NCBI GenBank assembly: GCA_010645155.1 | Contig: CM021322.1 | Span: 6,527,149-6,591,148, forward strand | Length of the DNA stretch: 64,000 bases | Reading direction: 5' to 3' | Source: Tigriopus japonicus | Taxonomy: Eukaryota; Arthropoda; Copepoda; Harpacticoida; Harpacticidae | Shown: one piece after another, positions 25,589 to 35,360 of the stretch | Layout of the letters: every line of letters begins with the position of its first letter | How positions within the stretch are numbered: position 1 is the stretch's first letter | Program-made: the position numbers and the translations under genes | Notes under the pieces: generated by a model | Told to the model about the DNA's origin: nothing | Seen by the model: the letters and a program-made list of their open reading frames with translations, nothing else | The model's database searches: none

Positions 25589-25710
25589 CCTATTTTGAGC
25601 AATTTTTACCTAAAACTAAGTTTTCAACCTAATATTAACTTTTTTTCTCGCCTATTTTGGGCAATTTTTACCTAAAGCTAAGTTTTCAAGCAAATTTTAA
25701 CTTTTTTATG
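25589..25710 (+). repeat. Tandem duplication, period about 62 bp
   Basis: Two adjacent copies start at 25589 and 25651 with CCTATTTTGRGCAATTTTTA and continue through ACCTAAARCTAAGTTTTCAA. It lies within an AT-rich block where the word ACCTAAAA is itself repeated from about 25550. Confidence 0.75.
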
Positions 25711-25720
25711 TTATATTTTA

Positions 25721-25855
25721 GGGCGCAAATTTTCGATCTCTTTTTTAAGTCGAAAACATTTGATCTTTTTTTGGGTCGAAAATATCCGATCTCATTTTTG
25801 GGTCAAATATTTCTGAACTCCTATTTTAGGTCGACAATTTTCCATCTCGTTTTTT
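25721..25855 (+). repeat. Minisatellite, about five units of 27-28 bp
   Basis: Successive diverged units share the pattern GGTCGAAAATwTyyGATCTC followed by a T-run and G (or A). No coding sense. It sits directly after the 62-bp tandem duplication. Confidence 0.65.
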
Positions 25856-26140
25856 ATTCAAATATTTTTTGGCCATTTTCTGCCACTTTACTTGCCCAAT
25901 TGCTTTTACTCTTGCAAAGAGTAAAATGCTGGAAGACAATAAATAAAAGGCTAAAATTGGTCTGAAAAGCTTCTGAAAAAGGTGTAATTTATATAACCTA
26001 AAAAAACTAAAACGGAAGTTTCGGCAACCTAATGATGTCATAATTTGCCCAAAAAGTTAACCTAAAATAATAATGTTTATTGCGAGACAATGTCAATAAT
26101 CTCATTGGATATGTACATTATATATATGATTGATATACAT

Positions 26141-26288
26141 CATAGTCATGGGGTCCATTCTGGAGTTGGGAGGCGCCATTCGAGGCGAAATATCCACGAT
26201 ACAGAGGGGGGGGGAAGACCTGGGATCGAACCCATGAACCCGAGCATAGCTCGGTCGCGCGTTAACTAACTGCGCTAAACCATCTTCC
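26141..26288 (-). mobile_element. tRNA-derived SINE copy A
   Basis: On the reverse strand the tRNA-like head spans 26288-26213: acceptor-like GGAAGAT pairs with GTCTTCC, box A region GGTTTAGCGCAGTTAG and box B GGGTTCGATCCC are clear. The anticodon loop (GCTATGC) lacks the universal T33, so it is not a working tRNA. A body follows (CGAATGGCGCCTCCCAAC then CCAGAATGGACC), and this recurs after the tRNA-like head of the copy at 63625-63761. Confidence 0.75.
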
Positions 26289-26646
26289 CTTCAGCCCCCA
26301 TATACCATATTCAGCCCCAGTAATTATCTTAGTTTATCCATTGCCTCTTGGAAAATGTAAGAAAATTTTGCATGCTGATTTATTGGAAAGGAATTCTCAC
26401 AAAAGAACTTGATTGACATTCCCAGATAAAAAATTGAAGGACCTCATGAAGAGTAAAAATAATTGTGTTTTATGCTCCCTAAAAAAGGAGTTCTAGAGAG
26501 AAAAATGATGACATAATCTTTGAAAAATAATGTTTTTGTTACCTTACTTCGTTACGACTCCCTTGTTGAGTAAAGTCTCCTGTTGTGTGCCTTTTTATTT
26601 TGCCTCATAGTTCTTTCCAAAGGGAGTTCATATCAATCTTCTGTCA

Positions 26647-27034
26647 TATTGGGAGAGACTCCAGAAGTTAGGATTGGACAGAATTCAGAGAAGATGTGGA
26701 AAAGTATCTGATGCAATATGGCTTCATGAGTATTCATGGGCTTTGTCCTAACCCACGATTTGAGATCAGTTGTAGCGATCGCAGAGGTTTTACGTGCGTT
26801 CTGAGAGTACCTCCAAATCCAAGGGAATCGAGACTAGTTCGATCAATGAAGTCCTCCTCTCTCACTTATCGGTCTCCTTCGTTGTTTAATTTGTTGACTA
26901 TTAGCCTTCGTCGGGAATATTTAGGAGATGATCCTCAAACAGCTTTTAAAGCAGGGTTAGATAAATTCTGAAATACTATTCCTAATCAATCCACCAACAA
27001 GAGTTGGCCAGATCTGCCAACAGTAACTCGTTGA
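26647..27034 (+). pseudogene. Non-LTR retrotransposon reverse transcriptase tail, broken
   Basis: Translation gives YWERLQKLGLDRIQRR, then after a frame change YLMQYGFMSIHGLCPNPRFE, SCSDRRGF, LFNLLTISLRREYLGDDPQT and FKAGLDKF followed by a stop where family members continue as a FL.TIP segment. This order is the C-terminal end of jockey/RTE-like reverse transcriptases. At least one frameshift and one internal stop show the copy is dead. No 5' part of the element was found. Confidence 0.75.
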
Positions 27035-27764
27035 CCGACCAAATTTCGTATAAATGTTTATTGTATAAATTATATCTTTGATCTATTTGTTTACAGGGAA
27101 TCGTATTCTTTGTAGCAGTTGTAAAATATCCGCGACCAACCCCCCAGAAATGTGATTTCGAGATACATGTTTTATGAAGTGTTTTAGCCATTAGGTGTCC
27201 ATAATTCTGATTGGAGTAAACAAACAGCACGTAAATTCACTTGATTATTGCGTCATACCCATAAGTAACTTCTCTTTAGCATCTACTTTTTTTGACAAGA
27301 ATATTGATACTTGTGCACGAGTTTCAGTACTTCAGTATTGAAGTACTAAGCTTCAGTACTGCCTGCTCTTTGCAGATCCAACAAGTGAAACCAACAATTA
27401 AAAGAACAGGAGCATTTCCTAACCAAATAGTTTAAACCGAATCTCTTCAGGACGCCCTTCAATTGTCTTAAATGCAGCTCCATGCAAATGTTCAAATGTC
27501 GAAAAAAGGTGGTTCAAGTGGTTCAAAATTAAATTCCCGTTGGCGTCCAATCACCCAGAGGCTAGTGCACAAAAAGGATTCGAAGAGCCTTTAGGGTAAA
27601 CTGCTCAGTTAGGATTTATACTTTTGACAATGGTGCCCAATCATTCAAGCATCTGACGGCAATGTCACATCAAAAATGCTCGACGGTCAAGCTTGAGGGA
27701 TGAAATGACCCGTTCACACAGCTCCATCTTTTGAGGAGTCAGTTATTGTGATTCTAATTTCAAG
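27035..27764. other. No gene recognised
   Basis: Between the retroelement remnant and the 3' end of the WH1/CRIB gene. The word TTCAGTACTTCAGTATTGAAGTACT near 27324-27348 contains a short palindromic repeat. Otherwise nothing supported. Confidence 0.4.
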
Positions 27765-27770
27765 TTTATT
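27765..27770 (-). promoter_or_regulatory. Polyadenylation signal of the WH1/CRIB gene
   Basis: TTTATT on the plus strand, AATAAA on the coding strand, about 75 bases after the stop codon. Confidence 0.55.
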
Positions 27771-27844
27771 ATAATATTAAAACAAAAAAATGCAGTAACA
27801 AGGTACGAACACCACCAAATGTTGGTTATTTCAAATACTCCGCT

Positions 27845-29257
27845 TCAGAGGTTGATCTCTGAGGTGGAATTGGCGCTGGGAAACACACTAAATGAGGGCC
27901 TGCTCTTGTTGCCGTTTGAGACGTCTGGGCTAGAATCCCAACGATGTCGCATACTGGACTTGATTCCTTGATGACTCTCTTGAATTTTGGGATGCACATT
28001 GATTGGCTGGGCATTGTCGTGGAGATTGCCACCCTGATGTTGTTGTTGTTGTTGGTGGTGCTGTTGCTGCTTCATCATCATGCGCTCGTGAATGTCTTTT
28101 TGTTTACTTTGAACAAACGCTTGGACTGAGAAGAATTTGGCGCAGTTCTTCATGTCCACACTGACAACATGTTGGAAACCGCACGGAAGTGAGATTTCCG
28201 CTTTGCTCGGTTTACGATACTTTTGTTTCTTCCGTTCCTTCATAGCTTTGTCACTGAACTCCTCGATCGTGCAATTGGGATATCTGGGTAAAGACACCGG
28301 TGTGAATGAGGGTCCTTTCAGGGCAATATTGGCGGGATCAGATGTGAGCATGAGGACCCAGGAATGGAATTGTTTGGCGGAATTGATGTGATCGAAACTG
28401 AGACCAACGCGGCACAGATGGTCATGCGAAAGGTGCATCACATGAAACATGGCGTCCTGACAAGTGTATTTACTCAAGTTGTCGATCACATCTCGCCAGA
28501 GTGTGAAGCACGTGCCTTTCTCGACTAGGAGGATTTGAATTTGGCGCTTTTGACGGGATTTGGTATTGCCCAGATCTAGCAATAACACCGGGATACCTGT
28601 AAACATCAGTGACCAGGACTGGGCTCCATCCAGGGCCTCAATTCGAGTAGAAGCCCGAGGGGCTGTGTAGAGATTAGCCAAGGCCGAACACACAAACACG
28701 CGGGTCTTATGGCCCCGGTAGCACCCTTCAATGGCACAAATATCGTCCTCAGACACTGTCAGTTCACTTGGGGTGCCAGGCTCATGCTGGATTGGGATGG
28801 GACGATGGGAGACCGGATGTGGGTCTGGTACATCGTCAATCCGATCATGACCAGGCTGGTCTTGATCGGAAATGCTGGGAATTAGTGACAATCGGGCAGG
28901 ATGATTGAGCCGGGTGACCGACGCTGTCCGCTGGTGTCGGCTCACAATGGGTCGGGATGGAGAGCCATAGCTGGATGCATTCGAGGAAATGTCGTAGTGT
29001 GGGTCATTAGGGTGTCTCCGACGACCCCGATTTCCATTGGTACTACTACCCCCACTGAACTCACTGCCCGGAGAAGGGTAGTGAACCGACGAACTTCCTG
29101 TTGAGGACAGGTCATAATCGTCGCTATTGACACTGTTGGACTCGACACTGTGGTTCGAGCTCAAAGCTGGAGTGGATGCGTAATGGACACTCATAGCTAA
29201 ATGGTGATCCGATGAATGGGAATTGTGGTGGAGATGCTGTCGCCGCGATTGTCGCAT
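27845..29257 (-). CDS. WASP-like protein with WH1 and CRIB only
   Basis: Single exon, 470 residues from ATG at 29257 (a longer frame upstream has no earlier ATG). Residues 1-170 are Ser/His/Asn-rich and look disordered. Residues ~185-307 align with the WH1 domain of WASP: ANLYTAPRA, SWSLMFTGIPVLLLDLGN, TCFTLWRDVIDNLSKY, FHVMHLSHDHLCRVGLSFD. Residues ~352-370 are a WASP-type CRIB motif (SKAEISLPCGFQHVVSVD), which binds Rho-family GTPases such as Cdc42; its second conserved His is Ser here. A Q/H run follows at ~396-409. The protein then ends, with no proline-rich region and no WH2/central/acidic tail that activates Arp2/3. It may act as an adaptor or competitor in actin signalling; that role is inference. 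The acceptor-like CCCCACAAG just upstream of the ATG suggests a 5' untranslated exon. Confidence 0.75.
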   Translation of the reverse strand: MRQSRRQHLHHNSHSSDHHLAMSVHYASTPALSSNHSVESNSVNSDDYDLSSTGSSSVHYPSPGSEFSGGSSTNGNRGRRRHPNDPHYDISSNASSYGSPSRPIVSRHQRTASVTRLNHPARLSLIPSISDQDQPGHDRIDDVPDPHPVSHRPIPIQHEPGTPSELTVSEDDICAIEGCYRGHKTRVFVCSALANLYTAPRASTRIEALDGAQSWSLMFTGIPVLLLDLGNTKSRQKRQIQILLVEKGTCFTLWRDVIDNLSKYTCQDAMFHVMHLSHDHLCRVGLSFDHINSAKQFHSWVLMLTSDPANIALKGPSFTPVSLPRYPNCTIEEFSDKAMKERKKQKYRKPSKAEISLPCGFQHVVSVDMKNCAKFFSVQAFVQSKQKDIHERMMMKQQQHHQQQQQHQGGNLHDNAQPINVHPKIQESHQGIKSSMRHRWDSSPDVSNGNKSRPSFSVFPSANSTSEINL

Positions 29258-32200
29258 GATGACGAGCTTTTGTTTAGTTTGGACGGATCTTGTGGGGACA
29301 AACACAAACGATGAAGTGGGAAGGTGTTAAATGGCTTGTGAAGACACTGATTCACCCTTTTTTTCATCAGAATTGACAAGCAATTGCCAAATAGAATCGA
29401 GCTAGCTTGCACTTGTTCCGACACGGATCACTCGGCACTTGTCACTTCATTGCTTCAACTTCGACGACTCTTTTTTGTGGATTCAAGTGAAATCCTCTTT
29501 CTCCGCACATTTTGGTCATCCTCCACTCCTCTTGTTACTCATCCATGTGCAGAGTTGATGAATTCAAGACCAAATTTACCAATCGGATTTGGTCTTGTGT
29601 GCTCCTTCTGACTTCTGGTTTAACCTTGACCACTGGTTATCTTGTCTTTGGGGTATAGCGGTCCGTAACACTGCGTTCAATATTCAAGCGAAACCACTTT
29701 TGGGGCACTGACGCTCACTTGCAATCATCATGGTGCCGTAGGTCGATCCATCCAGGTTAAGATGGTTGTTTGCCTGTGTTATTGTGATAGTGAGTGTTGG
29801 GGAGTTGAAGTTCAACGTGTGACTAAAAAGACCTATTTCTCACATGCAGGCCAACCAATGCCTAGAAAGAAATAAGGCTCGCCCTCACCCTTCTTTGCTC
29901 AGAGATCTCATGGCCCAAATCATTTCGGCGTTGCACTTGGACAAGCCCAAGTATTCTCAGTTCTTCTTTGGGAGTAACTCGATTGAAGCACCTCAGGACT
30001 TGTTGGCAGTGAAGAAGTGCTCCAACCTATGGTGTGGAGCTGAATCACCTCACTGATGATGACTGTGCAAACGAAAGACATCATCCACCAAAAGCGAGGG
30101 GTTCTTCTAAGTAAGGAGTGGAGGGAGCGGAACCAAGAGAAGAAGACACAGCATACCAAGCAAGCTTGGGAGATCAACCATTGTATCCATACTTGCTCGC
30201 CGGAAAGGAAACTCACGCTCAGCACCAATCTTTACACTGATTACAGATTCAGTTTTCTTTGCCTTCTAGATTAAAACTTTGATTCATTTCCAAGCATAAC
30301 GGAGACCAGAAGATTCCAGATTCAAAGCTTGTTGAGCAGCGCCCAGACTTTATAAATATGCGAATCTCTAGCCTGGACTTGCCAATCTATGGTTTCCAAG
30401 TGCTCAGAGCAATGTATTCCTGTGTCTTGTCATGGTATTGCTTTGGATGGTTGCTCGTTCGTGCATGGCACCTGTTTCTGGTCCGTCCGTCCGTAGCTCC
30501 AGATCTTGTGAGGCCGGCGCTCAAAGCCCCACCAACCAACCAACCAGTCAAAGTAACCTGGTTGGTTTCGATTCACCCACCCATCAGTGGCAGGTCTTTG
30601 GCACAGAGAAGTAATAACCCTCGGAGTGTCTTTCATGATTTGCCAGAGCTTGGTAGGTGGATTCAACTACAGCTAGCTAGCTGGTCGTTTCCCCCTCTTT
30701 GTCACTGATTTTTTGGAACCCTCTAACGAACCGAGAAACGAACCGACCAAAGCTAGAACGTCCATTGAAGTCGAAATAGAGCTCTTTACGCTACACTTAC
30801 TCTGGAGAGACGCCTTAAGGAGGCAAATCGAAAAAAAATCAGATTCCGAATTTTGAACTATGCGTCTTAGCCAGAATCCAGAGGAAAGTAGTCACTTTCA
30901 TCGCCGGGAGTTGCATGTCTGATGATGATGATGAATAGTGACCATCTTCATAGTTGGCTCGTAATAATGCCATAATGAACGGCAAGACAAAAGTTCTTTT
31001 CTTTTCCCCTTTTTCATTGGCCAAAAAGGGGAAGAAAACCGTGCAAGCATGCTGGATCTCAAACGGCCCGAAGACTTCTCTGAAGCTCTATTTAATCTTG
31101 GTTTCTTTTTTCCACTTTGAACGGCATTGCCCTCTCTCTCTCCCTTTTCTTTCTTTCTCTTTTTAAATCTCTAGTCATGAGCATGAAATCAAGGCTTTTA
31201 GGATTAATTCCCGACGTATCGTTACGAAAATCCGCTGTACATACGGACTTAGAAAAGGTGTTGAAGGAAGAAAACCTCTGGATCTGCAATTGATGCCAGA
31301 AGAAATCGAGCCTAATCTGGAAGAAGACGGCGTCATTTCCAGCACAATGGAATCCTCTTTTCTTCTTCAATGTAACTTTGAGTGAAGAGGTTGACACTGA
31401 CTCAATTCCATTCGCCGTGAATCCCGAGATTGAGATGTTGTAAGCGTGAGAAAAGAAATCGCGCATGAGACATCCTCACAAAGTGAGCATCTGAACGAAC
31501 GACAGTGACACAAAATTGAAGAAGGATGTCTGTGCGGGATCTTGAATTGAATTCCAATTTTATGGCGCTTTTCCAGATCTCCGAGACAAGATCACACACG
31601 TAAAAGCTCAATTTAGATAGATATTTAGTTGGGAAGGGTACTGAGTATTGAAGGGATTTTCTTAGGTTTTTGGGGTGGCCGATCATTCCTAAGGTGCCAC
31701 ATCGAGATTGTGGCCTTGGTTAAAGAGTTGGGGGAATGGTCCCTTGATGGTTTGCATTCTAACCCTGGAGCTGGAAATATTTGCCTATCACTGTCAAATT
31801 ACTTGTAGAACAATTTCAGAAGGTCTCTTATGTCATCCTGCTGTAACCCTGCTTGATTTCTTCTTAATCAACCATTGCTCGATTTTTCTGAAATTGTCGA
31901 GAGTTTCATGTGGATCAAAATGGGCATCATTTCCAGAGATTGAACGGAACTAGAAATTAAACAGTCTATTCTCATGAACAACTTGCCACTTGCCATCGGA
32001 ACTGAGCTCAAACTTGATGTATGTTCAAAATTGCGTTTTTCTGTATACCTTCGTTACTTATTTGGGAGTCTCTCAGGGACTTAAGAGAGGATTTTGGTAG
32101 ATTCGTCATGGAAGAAATGCACAAATCCGTTGTTGACCCATGGCAAGAGTTTTGAACTTTGCGTGTTCATTCGTCATTTTGAAAAGCCATCAGCTTTTCA

Positions 32201-35200
32201 ATTACCTAGGCATTACCCTCAAAGAACCTACTCAACGAACACCATCGTCAATAATTGGAGAAAATATGATGCTATGATGATCAAACCGCACTTTTTTGCA
32301 TGAATTTCATTGTCCGCCACATACAATCATACAAGGACAAGTGTCAAGACAATTGTTTCGCAACGAACTTTCTGCTATTGAATTGGCCAGGAAAACGGAA
32401 ATGTAGCAAGTGTGAGTCCGAAAAGGTACTTCGATTTTTTAACCAATAACTGCTGAATCGTTGACTCACTGGTTTTGTCCAAGAAATTCTCAAGAATCAA
32501 TGGCCCCAAGGCCAAGCTCTTGAACGCAGCCAAATCTAGCCAAAATTTAAAAACACGTGTTTGCCGTCTGAACAGGGTTATCGCAAATTTCGAAGATATT
32601 TATTTCAATTCCCACTTTTAAATATATATTTTTTTAAACAAGATCTAAAATTGAACTCGATTGTTTCGTCTGACTTTCATTGAATTTGTTGTATTCGCTG
32701 ACTTTTTGAGATTTGATCAGGCAGGTATGAAAAGGTTAGGTAAATCAAAATTGATCATTATATTTAAGCAAGTTTTTTCTAAACCAAAGAAACTGTTCTC
32801 ATTTTGAACGATAAGCTCGACGTGGAAATTCAAGATGCTACTTCATCAGTCCAAAATTATTGCTATCTTTTAAAGTATAAAATGAAAGTTTCTTCTTTTG
32901 CCATGTTTTTTGGAGAGGTTTCCTTTTTTATTAAGGTAGGAAATGGTTGCTAACTTAAATCTTGAGAAGTTCAGAAAGGATATGGAATGTTTCTGTCATA
33001 TTTTGAGGTGCGCATGAATGAATTATGATTAAGCGTAGTCTTAGGATCATTTTTTTCTTATTCAGTTTTAAATGAAATCTATTTTATTTATGGCCATGTC
33101 AAGGTATGCATATCAACCCTAATCAAGTCGGTTTTCAAGCTTTCTTTTTCTATCTGTAAGAATGCTCCTTGGAGCTCAGACACCAAAAAGAATAAAAATT
33201 ATGACATTGCTTTCAATATGGCAAAAATGCTTGTCAACAACAAGGACCCTCAAGTTCAACTGGTAAATATGATAGACACGGTTCACAACAAGATTTGTGC
33301 CTGGAAACTTGACACCACCCCTGTATCGATGGAAAGGACTGTTTTCGAGACTCCTAATTTGGAACTACATGGAAATGACAGTGCGGAAGTGCCAAACGAC
33401 TTCAATAGGCTCTTGTCTTGACGGCCAACACCTCTCTTACATTCACTCTGATGATCGCATTTCTCAGAGTCGTCTTCTTCAAGTTCAGTCTCGTCTGGCA
33501 TCTCATTGAGTAGGCACTTGTATGTAAAAGATCACGGATTTATTTTGCAATCCCTAAGCTCCGACCAGAACATTCCTTCAAGATGCGGTGGGCCATGGCA
33601 TCAATTGACAATTGATCAGATTGTCGATTAATGCGAGAGGGTGCTTGACTGAGCTGAGGATTTAGCCCCTTGTGGTCTGAGTTTGTTCAAGCCAACCGAG
33701 GATTAAGAGCTGCGATAAAACCAAAATCGGAGATAAAACGCCATCGCAAACAACATTCCAAAAGAGTCTTTATCGACCAGATTAGGACAAAATCGCTGGA
33801 TGAATCGGATTGGAAGAGTTCACTACAACAAGACACGCTTCTTGAGCTTTTAGCAAATATTGCCTTCATCCACATCCATTTCAGAATTAACTAAGCATTT
33901 GTGGGTGCCCATTCAAAATTCAAGTGCTTTTGAAAAATGATAGTCCAGAATCATGTCCAAATCATGACTTATCAAGGTTAACTCGCTTTTGTTTCAGAAT
34001 AAGGCTAATTAAATTGGCGACCTCACGCTAATGATACTTGTGATCTCGAACAAAAGTATAAAGCGCTTTGCCTCACAAAGAATTGGAAGCAATGGTCTCG
34101 AAAAACGACCGAGCATTCGGAAAACATAGTTCATACTTTAGTACTAACTGGTAGTATTTTTGATGTAACTGTTAGGATTAAAAGTTTAAAAATTCCAAAA
34201 ATAGCTCGATTCATGACTTACTGAAAAAAATTGCAGAGTGGAATTTAATGTATTTTGTAGGAAAAATTGTTCTCTGAACATTTTTCAATGCAAAACGTGT
34301 ATCCTTTATACCATAGTTACCCAAATCGGCCAACGGAACACAAAGGACTTGCCAGACTTTTAACACTATGGTGTTTTTTTTTCTAAAACATCATTTTCCA
34401 TTATGGAGAGCTTTAATTGAACATTCCACCGTTATGAACGTCAAGCTTCCAGAGAAAATTGCTCGATTAAAGCGTGATGCTCGCAATGGGATGGATGATG
34501 ATCTCTTTGTATAGACGGCTGAACTCTTGGAAAAAAGGAGTCTCTGAACTGCAAATTTGGCCAAGGTTGCTGGCATAATTCGAGAATGTTTAGAACAAAA
34601 GAGATGCTATCCCGAGAAAATCAACTATGCATCAGGCATTTCAGTCAGCCAGAGAAAATTGATTTCCCTTGACAAAAGAAGGCGTCGAGGACACATGCAT
34701 ATCCGTGCATGCGTTTCCTCGTCCCCGTCAAAAAAGTGACTCACTCCATTTTTTTTACCCACTTTCCATTAGGCAAATTTCCTTGGCTCACAAATCGAAT
34801 CAACCGAGGCACTTCTACAAATCTGTTAATTTTCTTGTCAAGGATCATGGGAAAAATAAGGAGCAAATTGCCCAAAGCTTTCAAAGTTCAGGTGGTTTTG
34901 AGGTCATTCGAGCAAGAACTGAAGAACTGAGGGAGGGTGCTAACACGGCAATTATCTTCTTCAGGACGGAAGTTGAATTGGAGGATGAGCGGGAGGAACC
35001 GAGGAAGTTGGCATTAATTTCTAAATCAATTTAGCTTCGAGGATGTCAAACGTGGGCACAAGTGGGGAGGATAATCGAATTTTGATAGCCTAATGAACAC
35101 CCCAGAGGCCAGCGATCGAAAAACTTACCCCTTGAAAGAGTCCCTCTGACCGAGGAAACAATCTCAGTTCTCAAAGAGGCTTTCAAAAAGCCACCTCTGT

Positions 35201-35360
35201 TCAAGATTTTGATTCCTTCACGGTTTGACTAGGTTTTACGACCTCAACAGTTAATAGTCTTGATATCGTAGTCTCACTTGAGTGAGTTTATGGTCCATTT
35301 CTCTTCTTTGAATTGTGTCGATAACAAACCAGATTCACAGATTCATCCAGTCCAACCAAC
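29258..35360. other. No gene recognised (about 6 kb)
   Basis: No protein family was recognised. Several frames of 60-120 codons exist (for example 31402-31686 reverse, 34669-35034 forward), but their translations have no conserved pattern and no splice-linked partner. Upstream 5' exons and control regions of the flanking genes may lie here. Confidence 0.4.

Noticed and set aside
26213..26288. Functional tRNA-Ile (UAU)
   Set aside because: Anticodon loop lacks T33, the anticodon stem has a mismatch, and the body sequence beyond the head is shared with another SINE copy.
33218..33421. 67-codon frame (MAKMLVNNKDPQVQLVNM)
   Set aside because: Protein-like composition but no known family, no conserved motif and no splice-linked exon.
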